Source of the DNA: an uncultured Bacteroidales bacterium
GTDB lineage: Bacteria > Bacteroidota > Bacteroidia > Bacteroidales > Muribaculaceae
Direction of reading: 5' to 3'
Assembly: GCA_902777835.1 (NCBI GenBank)
Contig: CACYVC010000013.1
Coordinates: 1-64,000, forward strand
Length of the DNA stretch: 64,000 nucleotides
Shown: positions 27,215 to 35,317 of the stretch, in pieces
Position numbering within the stretch: position 1 is the first letter of the stretch
How the letters are laid out: every line of letters begins with the position of its first letter
Notes under the pieces: generated by a model
Database searches by the model: none
Told to the model about the DNA's origin: nothing
Seen by the model: only the letters and a program-made list of their open reading frames with translations
Made by a program: the position numbers and the translations under genes

Positions 27215-29221
27215 TTAGTTTCCGTTGCCAAGTATTATCTCGTAAAGCACTCTCACGTCGGTGGCGGTGACGTTGCCGTCGCCGTCCACGTCGCAGGTGA
27301 CGCTGTATTGCTCGTTGCCGTTGAGAAGATAATCATAAAGGGCGATGATGTCGGCCGAGTTTACCGCTCCGTCCATGTTGATGTCGCCAGCGATGTGCAC
27401 AGGGTTGTGTAAGCCAAACAGAATCTCGTAAAGCACTCTAAGGTCGGCAGCTGTGACACTGCCATTGCCGTCCACGTCGCAGTTGATGTTATATTGCAGG
27501 TTTCCGTTGAGAAGATAGTCAAAGAGTGCGAAGTAATCATTGGCTGTAACTACTCCATCCATGTTCACGTCGCCAATAATGCCCCATTGTGTGTTGAGCC
27601 AAGCAGCTTTCTTTGAAATCACATCAATATACTCTTGTGGCTTGTTTGGTGTGTGGCTACTGGCATAGGAGTACCATCGCAGGCAGTCTTGCTGCTCAGC
27701 ATTGGTGATTAGTCCCCGCAATCGCCAGGCGTGATCTATAACTCTGTTGAGCACATGATTGTAGCAGAACTCATGCCACACCGCTCTCACTTCTTGCTGA
27801 AATCGAGGGAATTTAAGTATTTCCTTTATCCATAGGAAAGGATAGTTTGAGTCATAATCAAAAATGAAATGGTCGCTGGTGGTGCTTTCCTGGTAGAAGC
27901 TGTTGTCAAAGTCCCACACAGGTCCGAACATGAGCTTCTCGTCCCAGCCGAGGTCCTTATACATGAACAGGCTACCTGAGAACGCCTCTACATTCTCCAT
28001 CACCTCGTGGATGACATAAAAGCGGGCTAGCGTGCCGATATCAAGAATTTGCTCCCAGCCCTGATCGCTCTTGTCGGGCACATACACGCAGCTGTCGGCG
28101 CGAGCGAGTAGGTTATGGATGTAGGTGCGCTGCACTTGTGAGAGCACCTCGGGCGACTGGGTTGCGATTGCGAATCGCGGATTTGCCGGATCGTTGTTTT
28201 GGTATTGGTTGATTACGATATTGCCTTCGTCTGCAAGTTCGAGGAGCCATCCACCAGTTACATTGTCGGGAATCTGCTCCATATCGGCTTGCTCCATGAT
28301 ATCCACTCTGCCGCCTTCAACCCTAATCTTCTCACACAGGAAATAGAGTCCTACATAGTCACCATTTAATACTAGTTCCACAGGCACTTGTGTGGGAGTG
28401 TAGGGCATGTTGAGTTGACGGCTCATCTCAAAGCCCATGGTGTTGCGTAGGTATCCGCTGAAGTCGTTGTAATGTGCCAGTAGTACAAAATGGCGGCTAC
28501 GGTCAAGTCCCAAAGGCGATTGCTTGGCGGCAAACTTTACCTTATAAGGTTTCTTGTCGGAATTCTTCCAAGTCCAGTTCCCTCGGCCTTTTACTTCGAT
28601 AGCAAGTGGCTCATCGCTGGTGCCGAGTGGCTGTATTGCATCATCAATCCATAGGTTTCCCTCGATGTAAAAGTCTTTGCTCGCAATGGTTGCAGAGTCT
28701 TTGGTGTTGAGGTAAATAACTGGCAATGTGCCCGAAATTGTGGCATCGTAGCTATAGTCGGGTCGCCAGTATCCATTGCTCCTGGGTCGGTCGTTGATGG
28801 GGCAGAATACCCATCTGGTAAATTTGTTCCAGTCAATAATATCTTTTGAAATCATGTTGGTGCGTCGCAAGTTGCCGTTGCTGACATTATTGAGACTGTC
28901 GAGAAATATGTTTAGACGGGTGTCGTAGAAACCTGATGGAACATCGGTCTCTACAAAGACGAAGTAGTTGAGGTTGTAAACGTCGGTGTTGATTGTAGTT
29001 TGCCACCAGTCCCGGTCTTGGACGGTTGTCATGTCATAGACTTGCGTGAAAGGTCTTGTCACACAGCCCACAATCATCTTTACCTGTGAGAATTTGAGTT
29101 TGCTGTTGTCAAAACAGTAGTTTCCTGCCATGAGATTGAGTGCATAGACATTACTGGCACAAAGCAGTGTCAGTACCATCGATAAAGCAACACGTGTTAT
29201 AATATTGTGCCAAAATCTCAT
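27215..29221 (-). CDS. CotH-kinase-domain secreted protein with two dockerin-type repeats
   Basis: 668 residues with an N-terminal signal peptide. The CotH domain spans about 170-520 (GRGNWTWKNSDKKPYKVKF, NGDYVGLYFLCEKIRVEGGR, WDFDNSFYQ). CotH proteins are atypical protein kinases; in Bacteroidota they are usually secreted and of unknown substrate. The C terminus (about 545-668) carries two dockerin-like modules with paired calcium loops (GDVNMDGVVTANDYFALFDY, CDVDGNGSVTAADLRVLYEI, then GDINMDGAVNSADIIALYDY). No cohesin is visible in the window. The promoter box lies almost at the ATG, so the leader is very short. Confidence 0.9.
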   Translation of the reverse strand: MRFWHNIITRVALSMVLTLLCASNVYALNLMAGNYCFDNSKLKFSQVKMIVGCVTRPFTQVYDMTTVQDRDWWQTTINTDVYNLNYFVFVETDVPSGFYDTRLNIFLDSLNNVSNGNLRRTNMISKDIIDWNKFTRWVFCPINDRPRSNGYWRPDYSYDATISGTLPVIYLNTKDSATIASKDFYIEGNLWIDDAIQPLGTSDEPLAIEVKGRGNWTWKNSDKKPYKVKFAAKQSPLGLDRSRHFVLLAHYNDFSGYLRNTMGFEMSRQLNMPYTPTQVPVELVLNGDYVGLYFLCEKIRVEGGRVDIMEQADMEQIPDNVTGGWLLELADEGNIVINQYQNNDPANPRFAIATQSPEVLSQVQRTYIHNLLARADSCVYVPDKSDQGWEQILDIGTLARFYVIHEVMENVEAFSGSLFMYKDLGWDEKLMFGPVWDFDNSFYQESTTSDHFIFDYDSNYPFLWIKEILKFPRFQQEVRAVWHEFCYNHVLNRVIDHAWRLRGLITNAEQQDCLRWYSYASSHTPNKPQEYIDVISKKAAWLNTQWGIIGDVNMDGVVTANDYFALFDYLLNGNLQYNINCDVDGNGSVTAADLRVLYEILFGLHNPVHIAGDINMDGAVNSADIIALYDYLLNGNEQYSVTCDVDGDGNVTATDVRVLYEIILGNGN

Positions 29222-29228
29222 TGCAATG

Positions 29229-29236
29229 CAAAGTTA
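29229..29236 (-). promoter_or_regulatory. -7 box (TAACTTTG) close to the CotH gene start
   Basis: The minus strand reads TAACTTTGC with only 7 nt between the box and the ATG at 29221, suggesting a leaderless or near-leaderless message. Confidence 0.55.
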
Positions 29237-29320
29237 CGTCTTTTTATAGAACGGTACTTTTTATCACTATTTAAACGTTTTGAGACTAATTATATTTTGT
29301 TGCTTATCAATACCTTCAAT

Positions 29321-29359
29321 AAAAAAGGGCCATGCCAATCACGGCATGGTCCCTTTTTT
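29321..29359. terminator. Bidirectional intrinsic terminator
   Basis: A 10-bp stem, GGGCCATGCC paired with GGCATGGTCCC around AATCAC, flanked by AAAAAA on the left and TTTTTT on the right. It ends the small lipoprotein transcript on the minus strand. Confidence 0.9.
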
Positions 29360-29382
29360 ATGACTTGTTTCAGGAGAGAGGT

Positions 29383-29652
29383 TTAAGCCTCAGTCTTGGT
29401 TTCCTCTTTCTTCTCGGTAGAAACCTGCTCGCCCTCAGCGGGAGCTGCAGCGTCCTTGTTCTCCGATACCTCAGCATCCTTGTTTTCAGATACTACAGCG
29501 CTGGTAGAAGCCTCTGGAGCACTTACGTTCTCAGTGCTGGGAGCACTTGCACTTGTGCTGCTTGCGCTAGCGTCGCTAGCTGCTGGTTTGGTGTCACAAG
29601 AAACAAAAGTCATTGCAAAAACTGCTGCGAATAATAAAACTAACTTTTTCAT
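29383..29652 (-). CDS. Small low-complexity lipoprotein
   Basis: 89 residues from MKKLVLLFAAVFAMTFVSCD; an upstream in-frame ATG adds only a non-signal stretch. The SVSCD-type lipobox (FVSC) predicts a lipid anchor. The mature part is Ala/Ser/Glu/Thr-rich and probably disordered, with a short repeat (VSENKDAEVSENKDA) and the end EKKEETKTEA. I do not recognise a family. It stands alone between terminators. Similar Ala/Glu-rich small lipoproteins are common in Bacteroidales, but their role is not known to me. Confidence 0.75.
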   Translation of the reverse strand: MKKLVLLFAAVFAMTFVSCDTKPAASDASASSTSASAPSTENVSAPEASTSAVVSENKDAEVSENKDAAAPAEGEQVSTEKKEETKTEA

Positions 29653-30027
29653 AATAATAAATTTTAAATGTAATAAGAAATATATTAAAAAACTCAATTA
29701 ATTTCGATTTCAAAACTTTTTCTTTCCACAAATCTAAAGTCCTGTTCTCGGTTTTGTCTCAACACGCCGTTTGGTGAGTTTCGACGTTGCAAAATTATAA
29801 TGGCGCTCTGCCAAGGTGTTATAATTTGGGGGACAACTTTTGTAACAACAGGGACAACCATTGTAAATTTGGCGTCATTTTTTGTAACTATGAGGACATT
29901 TTTGACTGGTAATTAATTGCTAATTAATGAATTGTGATTTTGCTGAAAATGGCCTATTTTTTTGCCGTTTTTTGAGTGAGAAAAGTGTTTTTTTCAATAA
30001 AAAAGTCGGTTTTTTGTTGTTTTTTGG

Positions 30028-30035
30028 TAATTTTG
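30028..30035 (+). promoter_or_regulatory. -7 box (TAATTTTG) for aroQ
   Basis: TAATTTTGCAC lies about 23 nt before the ATG at 30059. The rest of the gap 29653-30058 is AT-rich with no gene-like signal apart from a minus-strand TAATTTTG near 29792, a possible promoter of the small lipoprotein gene. Confidence 0.55.
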
Positions 30036-30058
30036 CACCAATAAAAATTAGTCATATT

Positions 30059-30490
30059 ATGAAAATTTCTATCATCAACGGCCCAAATTTGAATCTAATA
30101 GGACAGCGAGAGCCCGAAATATATGGCACTCAGTCGCTGGATAGCTATCTGCAACTGTTGGCAACATCCTATCCCGACGTGCAGTTCACATTTTTCCAGA
30201 GCAACTGCGAGGGAGAGATTATCAATGAAATTCACCGGGTGGGCTTCGATAGCGACGGCATAGTGATTAATGCTGGTGCCTACAGTCACTATAGCCTGGC
30301 GATCGCCGACGCGCTGCGCTCGGTACCGGCTCCTGCAGTGGAGGTGCACATCAGCAACATCCATGCTCGCGAGGAGTTCCGACGGAACTCAGTACTTGCC
30401 TCCGCGTGCGTGGGCATGATAGCTGGTTTCGGTTTAGACAGCTATCGACTCGCGGTAGAAGCCATTGATGCAATGCAAAAAATTGGTTAA
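30059..30490 (+). CDS. aroQ: Type II 3-dehydroquinate dehydratase
   Basis: 143 residues from MKISIINGPNLNLIGQREPE. Longer in-frame starts upstream read through promoter sequence and were rejected. The enzyme converts 3-dehydroquinate to 3-dehydroshikimate in the shikimate pathway. Family motifs are NGPNLNLIGQREPEIYG (catalytic Arg and Tyr loop), INAGAYSHYSLAIADAL, and EVHISNIHAREEFRRNSV. Length is normal for type II. It is a single gene, followed by an AraC-type regulator with its own promoter. Confidence 0.95.
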   Translation: MKISIINGPNLNLIGQREPEIYGTQSLDSYLQLLATSYPDVQFTFFQSNCEGEIINEIHRVGFDSDGIVINAGAYSHYSLAIADALRSVPAPAVEVHISNIHAREEFRRNSVLASACVGMIAGFGLDSYRLAVEAIDAMQKIG

Positions 30491-30529
30491 AATTTCGTGA
30501 GAAAATATCTCATTATGCAGATTTTTTTA

Positions 30530-30537
30530 TAATTTTG
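30530..30537 (+). promoter_or_regulatory. -7 box (TAATTTTG) for the AraC-family gene
   Basis: TAATTTTGTGG lies about 28 nt before the ATG at 30566. Confidence 0.5.
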
Positions 30538-30565
30538 TGGTCAAAATCAGAAATCTGTTGGAGAT

Positions 30566-31423
30566 ATGACCCATCAAGAGCAAGTTTTACAAAACGGTTA
30601 TTGCATCTTTGATTTGACAAAGAACACTGATGCCGACTCTGTTACTCCTATTGAGTTCAGATTCACGGCAATAGTGTTGTGCCTTGAGGGTGAAGCTACT
30701 TTAGATGCCAATATGCACGAATACCATTTCGTTAAGGGTGATTGCATGTGCATAGGAAATATCTTGTATAAGCGCACAATGAAGATGAGCGACGACTTCA
30801 GAGGGCGCGTGCTTATTTGCAAAAGTTCATTTTCCTTTGACACTATCGTAGGCATTCCCACAGGATTTTTTGAGTCGATTTATATCAATCCCATAATAAA
30901 CATCTCGGATGAGACAGAGTGGGCGCTCATCAACAAGCATTTCGACAACCTTAGTCTCATGCAAGAAAAGAACTTGGGTGTGAGGCACATGGAACTCGTT
31001 GCGCTCACGTTCCGTTCGGTGGTACTGCTCATGGCGTCGTTCCGTGGCACTGCCCAGCTTGAACAGTCCTATTATAACCACGGTGATGTATATTACAGAA
31101 ATTTCATCGAGCTAATCGATGAGCATGTCAAGAAAGAGCATGAAGTGGCGTTCTATGCCGAGAAGATGCACATCACCGCCAAGTATCTGAATGAGTTGTG
31201 CAAACTCAAGAGCAGCCACAAGGCTAAGGAAATAATAACCTCGTTCCTGATATCAAAGATTAAGCAAGAGATGATCATGACAGGGAAGTCGATAAAGACC
31301 ATAGCCTATGAATATGGCTTCTCGGACCAGTCAAGTATGGGAAAATTCTTTACAAAGGTAACAAAAATGTCGCCAAGCGAGTTCCGCAGGGACTATAAAG
31401 TTCCACAAAGCATGGAGGATTAG
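30566..31423 (+). CDS. AraC-family transcriptional regulator
   Basis: 285 residues. The N-terminal 170 residues form a cupin-like ligand or dimerisation part (EGEATLDANMHEYHFVKGDC). The C-terminal 100 residues hold two helix-turn-helix motifs of the AraC type (HITAKYLNELCKLKSSHKA; SIKTIAYEYGFSDQSSMGKF) and the family ending FTKVTKMSPSEFRRDY. The inducer and targets are unknown, and no obvious transport or catabolic operon adjoins. The opposite-strand neighbour is the rhodanese gene, convergent with it. Confidence 0.9.
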   Translation: MTHQEQVLQNGYCIFDLTKNTDADSVTPIEFRFTAIVLCLEGEATLDANMHEYHFVKGDCMCIGNILYKRTMKMSDDFRGRVLICKSSFSFDTIVGIPTGFFESIYINPIINISDETEWALINKHFDNLSLMQEKNLGVRHMELVALTFRSVVLLMASFRGTAQLEQSYYNHGDVYYRNFIELIDEHVKKEHEVAFYAEKMHITAKYLNELCKLKSSHKAKEIITSFLISKIKQEMIMTGKSIKTIAYEYGFSDQSSMGKFFTKVTKMSPSEFRRDYKVPQSMED

Positions 31424-31466
31424 TCCTTAAAACACATTCGCCGGCTCAATGACCGATTTTCGTTAG

Positions 31467-31865
31467 TTATTTCTCTATGTCCTTGCCAGCGTCTTGCCAG
31501 GCGAGGATGCCGCCATCAAGGTTTATCACCTGAAAACCAGCCTTTACCATCGCATTTGCGGCTTTTGCGCTGCGGCGTCCGCTGCGGCAATACACTGCTA
31601 CGGGCATCTTCTTGTTGAGTTGCGCCGCTGCCTTATCAATAAATGTGGAATCGTTCACGTCGATGAGGTTTGCGCCAGCAATGTGCCCATCGTTGTACTC
31701 CTCTTGCGTCCTCACGTCGAGCACTTGTATGCCTTTATTGCCAGCAATGAGTTTAGAGAATTCGTCAACATTTACGGTCTTGAAACCATTGTTCCTGGTT
31801 GCGCATGATGAATAAAATATCATGCCAACAACCAAAACTACCGCTATGACAAGAAAGTATTTCAT
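31467..31865 (-). CDS. Membrane-anchored rhodanese-domain protein
   Basis: 132 residues from MKYFLVIAVVLVVG. The longer in-frame start would overlap the upstream gene. An N-terminal hydrophobic segment ends in YSSCATR, either a signal anchor or a weak lipobox. A single rhodanese domain follows, with the active-site loop CRSGRRS and the preceding LDVRTQEEYNDGHIAGA motif. It is probably a periplasmic sulfur- or thiol-handling protein, though the substrate is unknown. It is the third gene of a probable operon, 7 nt after the nucleotide-hydrolase-like gene. Confidence 0.85.
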   Translation of the reverse strand: MKYFLVIAVVLVVGMIFYSSCATRNNGFKTVNVDEFSKLIAGNKGIQVLDVRTQEEYNDGHIAGANLIDVNDSTFIDKAAAQLNKKMPVAVYCRSGRRSAKAANAMVKAGFQVINLDGGILAWQDAGKDIEK

Positions 31866-31872
31866 AAGTAAA

Positions 31873-32283
31873 TTAGAGAATGTCGTTGAGTGTAGTAAAA
31901 ATATCTTCCTCAGTATTATAGGGGTGGATGTGAAAATAGCTGTCACCAGTGATCATGGCCGATAGGGAGCACTTTGAGGGGTTGTAGAAGACATGAACAG
32001 GGACATTGAATCGCTCGGCGAACGCCAGCTCATAGCCCACGCCTAGTGAGGGGCAGGTGCACTCGGCAATAACCAGGTCGCTCTCGCGCAGCCAGGCGGT
32101 ATCTTGCTCATAGATGGCGGCATCACGGTCGCGTCCCTGCTCGGTGAGGCACAGGTTGCTGCTTCCCACGTGCTCGGTGAGCACCTTGTGGCCCATTTGC
32201 TGCAAGTGGCTGATTATTTGCTTGTAAAGCTCGGCATCCACTCTGCCGCCACGTATTGAGCCAGCGAAATATATCTTCTTCAT
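31873..32283 (-). CDS. DNPH1/nucleoside 2-deoxyribosyltransferase-like nucleotide hydrolase
   Basis: 136 residues from MKKIYFAGSIRGGR. Members of this fold cleave the N-glycosidic bond of deoxynucleotides or deoxynucleosides. The nucleotide-binding start FAGSIRGGR, the ESDLVIAECTCPSLGVGYELAFAE segment (candidate catalytic Glu in GYELAFAE) and the total length fit DNPH1/Rcl-type 2'-deoxynucleoside 5'-phosphate N-hydrolases. A role in nucleotide-pool cleaning is inferred. It is the middle gene of a probable operon, with 14 nt to the upstream membrane-protein gene. Confidence 0.8.
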   Translation of the reverse strand: MKKIYFAGSIRGGRVDAELYKQIISHLQQMGHKVLTEHVGSSNLCLTEQGRDRDAAIYEQDTAWLRESDLVIAECTCPSLGVGYELAFAERFNVPVHVFYNPSKCSLSAMITGDSYFHIHPYNTEEDIFTTLNDIL

Positions 32284-32297
32284 TTCAAAAATGTTTA

Positions 32298-32771
32298 TCA
32301 ATCAAAGATGAAAAAGCTGTAAGAGTAAAGTACAAAAGTTCCCACCACGAAGCTTATCACATTAGCGATTATCGTAGCTCGCATCACTGGGCGGAACTCA
32401 TAACGCTTATTTAGAAATATGCTATTGATAATCAGCTCAATAATTACCGCAAAAACAAAGGCGATAACACAGTAGAGGAAAAAGCTTAATAATTCCTCTT
32501 CGTTCTCGGTGTTCACCTCGTGCGAGCTCACCCAGGGGAACCACACCGTGAGCAGTCGCCCGCCATTAATGGCGATTGACGTGTAAGCTCCTGCAATGCC
32601 ACTCACAGCATTGCTTATTAAAGCGACAAATGCTACACGTGTATTGAAATAGGCATGGGCCAAAACCTTTGACATAACCACAGCCTCAATGGCTACTAAA
32701 CACGCCATAAATATCCACCCCATAGGCAGATAGACATATTTCCCGAAATAAGCAGTATCCAATAAAAGCAT
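32298..32771 (-). CDS. Four-helix membrane protein of unknown function
   Basis: 157 residues. I do not recognise the family. Predicted membrane segments are at about 14-35 (LPMGWIFMACLVAIEAVV), 45-65, 95-118 (FFLYCVIAFVFAVIIELII) and 130-153 (IIANVISFVVGTFVLYSYSF). A short acidic loop (HEVNTENEEE) lies between segments 2 and 3. It is the first gene of an apparent operon with the nucleotide hydrolase and the rhodanese. No clear TAnnTTTG box was found upstream. Confidence 0.75.
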   Translation of the reverse strand: MLLLDTAYFGKYVYLPMGWIFMACLVAIEAVVMSKVLAHAYFNTRVAFVALISNAVSGIAGAYTSIAINGGRLLTVWFPWVSSHEVNTENEEELLSFFLYCVIAFVFAVIIELIINSIFLNKRYEFRPVMRATIIANVISFVVGTFVLYSYSFFIFD

Positions 32772-32813
32772 CTTTTAATAGTATAAAGTAATGTAAATGA
32801 AATATATATTCTA

Positions 32814-32944
32814 AACTGAAAAACTAAAAACTGACAACTGAAAACTGTGAACTCTGAACTGTGAACTCTGAACTGTGAACTAAGAACTGTGAACTAAGAA
32901 CTGTGAACTAAGAACTGTGAACTAAGAACTGTGAACTCTGAACT
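32814..32944. repeat. Long heptanucleotide array (AACTGTG/AACTCTG/AACTAAG)
   Basis: About 18 consecutive 7-mers between queE and the membrane-protein gene. They begin with ACTGAAA-AACTAAA and become a strict alternation of AACTGTG with AACTCTG or AACTAAG, a 14-nt higher-order period. Confidence 0.85.
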
Positions 32945-33532
32945 TCATCTTATTCCCAGCATGCGGTGTGTCTGTAGCGACAAGCGCCAACGTGGGTTGG
33001 CGAGCACGGCATCCACGCATTGCTGCATATTGAGTTTGCGTTGCTGCCCGTCAGGTACAAAGCATGGCTGAATGAAGCGATGATCGGCAGTGATAAAGTC
33101 ATACTGGCTCAAGTCTTGCCCAAGATATACAACTTTCAGTTCGTCGCAATGTTCAAGCACGCATGGCAGTGCATCGCCACCTGGGAAGCCAAACTTCGGT
33201 GACAGCGTCACCCAGTCAATGCCTGCTGGCAAAGGGCGGGTGCCGTTGGTCTCGATGGCAATCTTCTTGCCTGTGAGGTGCAGAGCCTTGAGCAGCGGCT
33301 CATCGATAAAGAGCGACGGTTCGCCGCCTGTCAGGATGATGAGCGGAGCATCCGGAAAACGCATCACTTCCTCCACGATCTCGGGCAGCGACATCATGGT
33401 GTGGCTCTCGTGCATAGTGTCGCAAAAGGCACACCGCAAGTTGCATCCGCTAAAACGGATGAACACGCTAGCGATGCCTGTGTTATAGCCCTCGCCTTGC
33501 AGTGAGTAGAATATTTCGTTTACAGGATACAC
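32945..33532 (-). CDS. queE: 7-carboxy-7-deazaguanine synthase
   Basis: About 195 residues if translation starts at the GTG at 33532 (VYPVNEIFYSLQGEG). A longer ATG frame from 33646 would add 38 residues encoded by heptamer repeats, which I reject. QueE is a radical SAM enzyme that converts 6-carboxytetrahydropterin to 7-carboxy-7-deazaguanine in queuosine synthesis. The CX3CX2C-type cluster motif is visible as CNLRCAFCDT, with ILTGGEPSLF for SAM binding. The C terminus ends QTHRMLGIR. It is the last gene of queF-queC-queD-queE on the minus strand. Confidence 0.92.
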   Translation of the reverse strand: MYPVNEIFYSLQGEGYNTGIASVFIRFSGCNLRCAFCDTMHESHTMMSLPEIVEEVMRFPDAPLIILTGGEPSLFIDEPLLKALHLTGKKIAIETNGTRPLPAGIDWVTLSPKFGFPGGDALPCVLEHCDELKVVYLGQDLSQYDFITADHRFIQPCFVPDGQQRKLNMQQCVDAVLANPRWRLSLQTHRMLGIR

Positions 33533-33655
33533 TCTTTTTAAGTGGTAAGTGTTAAGTTTTAAGTGGTAAGTTTGCGCCTGACGGCGCTGAGAATGTGGAA
33601 CGGGGAACGGAAAATGGTCTTCCACTTTCCACCTTCCACCTTTCACTCACCGAAG
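33533..33655. repeat. Heptanucleotide composite array between queE and queD
   Basis: AGTGGTA-AGTGTTA-AGTTTTA-AGTGGTA words, then a palindrome GCGCC-TGAC-GGCGC type element (about 33573-33587), then GGAACGG-GGAACGG and CTTTCCA-CCTTCCA words. The first words abut the queE start codon. Confidence 0.8.
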
Positions 33656-33659
33656 GTGA

Positions 33660-33995
33660 TCACTCGTCCTTGACGTAGGATGCCATATTGTCGCGCGACT
33701 CCCACACGTCGGCACGGTAGCAGTTGGGCACGGTTTCCACCACCCAGTGCGCGATATTCTCGGCTGTGGGGTTGAATTTGAGCACCTCGTTGAGGTTCTT
33801 GTGGTCGATGCGGTCGTGGATGAGCTTCTTGATGAGCGTGAAGTCACACACCAAGCCATTGCTGTCGAGCTCTTTAGCCTTGCAATAGACCTTGATAATC
33901 CAGTTGTGCCCATGCAGGTTCTCGCACTTGCTCTCATAGTCGAGATAGAGCTGATGACATGATGAAATCTCCAGAGTTTTTTCTACGTAATACAT
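33660..33995 (-). CDS. queD: 6-carboxy-5,6,7,8-tetrahydropterin synthase
   Basis: 111 residues, normal for QueD. The enzyme makes 6-carboxytetrahydropterin from dihydroneopterin triphosphate. Visible are the zinc histidines (SSCHQLYL and NLHGHNW), the catalytic cysteine in SKCENLHGHNW, and VCDFTLIKKLIHDRIDHKNLNE. The ending ENIAHWVVETVPN...VWESRDNMASY is also typical of the family. It lies between queC and queE but is separated from both by heptamer arrays of over 100 bp. Confidence 0.94.
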   Translation of the reverse strand: MYYVEKTLEISSCHQLYLDYESKCENLHGHNWIIKVYCKAKELDSNGLVCDFTLIKKLIHDRIDHKNLNEVLKFNPTAENIAHWVVETVPNCYRADVWESRDNMASYVKDE

Positions 33996-33999
33996 TATT

Positions 34000-34182
34000 T
34001 TGTAAGTAATAAGTGTTAAGTTTTAAATGTTAAGTTTGCGCCTGACGGCGCGGAGTTGAGAGTTAGTTATGAGTTCATAGTTATGAGTTCATAGTGGAGA
34101 GTTGAGAGTGTGAGAGAGAGATTAAGCATTATGATATGAATTGAGCATTATGCATTGTGAATTATGCATTGTGCATTATAAA
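34000..34182. repeat. Heptanucleotide composite array between queD and queC
   Basis: TAAGTGT-TAAGTTT words, then the palindrome GCGCC-TGAC-GGCGC, then GAGTTGA-GAGTTAG, TTCATAG-TTATGAG, GAGAGTT, and finally GCATTAT-GCATTGT-GAATTAT words up to the queC stop codon. The first two blocks match the order in 33533-33655. Confidence 0.8.
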
Positions 34183-34845
34183 TTAAGCATTCTCATACTC
34201 CGTTGGGTCGTCGATGCCGGCATCTCTTAGGGCCTCGATGCGTTCTCGGCAGGTGCCGCACTTGCCGCAGTGCTTATCGCCACCCTTGTAGCAAGAATAG
34301 GTCTTGGAGTAATCTACGCCCAGGGCCTTGCCGTGACGAGCGATGTCGGTCTTGCTGAGGTTTGTGTAAGGCGCGAAGACTTCAATGCCCTCATAGGTGC
34401 CTTGCTGCATCGCCATCGACATAGCGTCGATAAACGCTTGTCGGCAATCGGGATAGATGGCATGGTCACCAGCATGGTTGGCAATCATCACGCGGTGCAG
34501 TCCATTACTCTCAGCAATGCCGCAGGCAATGGCAAGCATGATGCCGTTGCGGAAAGGAACCACAGTCACCTTCATGTTCTCGTCGTCGTAGTTGCCCTCA
34601 GGAATCTCCTCGGAGCTGTTACTCAGCAATGCGCTCTTGAAATATAGGTTCATAAAGTCGAGCGGAATGATGATATGCTTAATTCCCAGTGTCTTACATT
34701 GCTCAACGGCGCACAACTGTTCCTTATGGTTCTGTTTTGAGCCATAGTCGAAGGTGATGGCAATAGCAATATCGTCGCGAAACTCATGCAGCAGAGTGCA
34801 CGAGTCCATGCCGCCCGAGAGGATTATCACTGCGTCTTTTGCCAT
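34183..34845 (-). CDS. queC: 7-cyano-7-deazaguanine synthase
   Basis: 220 residues. QueC makes preQ0 from 7-carboxy-7-deazaguanine, ammonia and ATP. The PP-loop motif SGGMDSCTLL is at the N terminus and the zinc-binding cysteines are at the end (CYKGGDKHCGKCGTCRER). NHAGDHAIYPDCRQAF is another family landmark. The start is 1 nt after the queF stop, so the two genes are translationally coupled. The stop codon lies at the edge of a GCATTAT heptamer array. Confidence 0.96.
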   Translation of the reverse strand: MAKDAVIILSGGMDSCTLLHEFRDDIAIAITFDYGSKQNHKEQLCAVEQCKTLGIKHIIIPLDFMNLYFKSALLSNSSEEIPEGNYDDENMKVTVVPFRNGIMLAIACGIAESNGLHRVMIANHAGDHAIYPDCRQAFIDAMSMAMQQGTYEGIEVFAPYTNLSKTDIARHGKALGVDYSKTYSCYKGGDKHCGKCGTCRERIEALRDAGIDDPTEYENA

Positions 34846-34846
34846 A

Positions 34847-35317
34847 TCACTTGAAGTTTAGACTGTCAATAATGCGCTGTTTCACCATGTCTTGATGCTC
34901 GGCGTCGCCATAGTTGGCAAACGGCACTATTGAGATGCCACCACGAGGATTGAAATAGCCTACCACCTCAAGATATTTGGGATCCATAAGCTTCACAAGG
35001 TCTTTCATGATGATGTTAACGCAGTCCTCGTGAAAGTCGCCCTGGTTGCGGAAGCTGAACAGGTAGAGTTTCAAGCTCTTACTCTCCACCATGCGCACGC
35101 GAGGGATGTAGCGGATGATGATATGCCCAAAGTCGGGCTGACCGGTAATGGGGCACAAAGCGGTGAACTCAGGGCAGTCGAAAGTCACCACATACTCATT
35201 GTCGGGGTGCAGATTCTCAAATGTCTCCAGCACCTCGGGGTTGTAGGTGTCCTCATATTTCGTTCCCTGATTTCCCAGCAGTGTTATTCCACTGGCATTT
35301 TCTTTATTTCTTGACAT
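34847..35317 (-). CDS. queF: NADPH-dependent 7-cyano-7-deazaguanine reductase
   Basis: 156 residues, the unimodular (short) QueF form. It reduces preQ0 to preQ1 with NADPH. The catalytic cysteine is in [17 protein letters not shown] and the family motif is [22 protein letters not shown]. It is the first gene of the queF-queC-queD-queE set, with a TACCTTTG promoter box 30 nt upstream. The leader is too short for a preQ1 riboswitch. Confidence 0.96.
   Translation of the reverse strand: MSRNKENASGITLLGNQGTKYEDTYNPEVLETFENLHPDNEYVVTFDCPEFTALCPITGQPDFGHIIIRYIPRVRMVESKSLKLYLFSFRNQGDFHEDCVNIIMKDLVKLMDPKYLEVVGYFNPRGGISIVPFANYGDAEHQDMVKQRIIDSLNFK

Noticed and set aside
29927-30058. Upstream start for aroQ
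   Set aside because: The 44-residue extension spans the promoter box and does not match type II dehydroquinases, which start at MKISIINGPNLN.
32814-32944. Possible CRISPR or coding repeat
   Set aside because: Strict 7/14-nt periodic DNA with no spacers and no open frame of gene-like composition.
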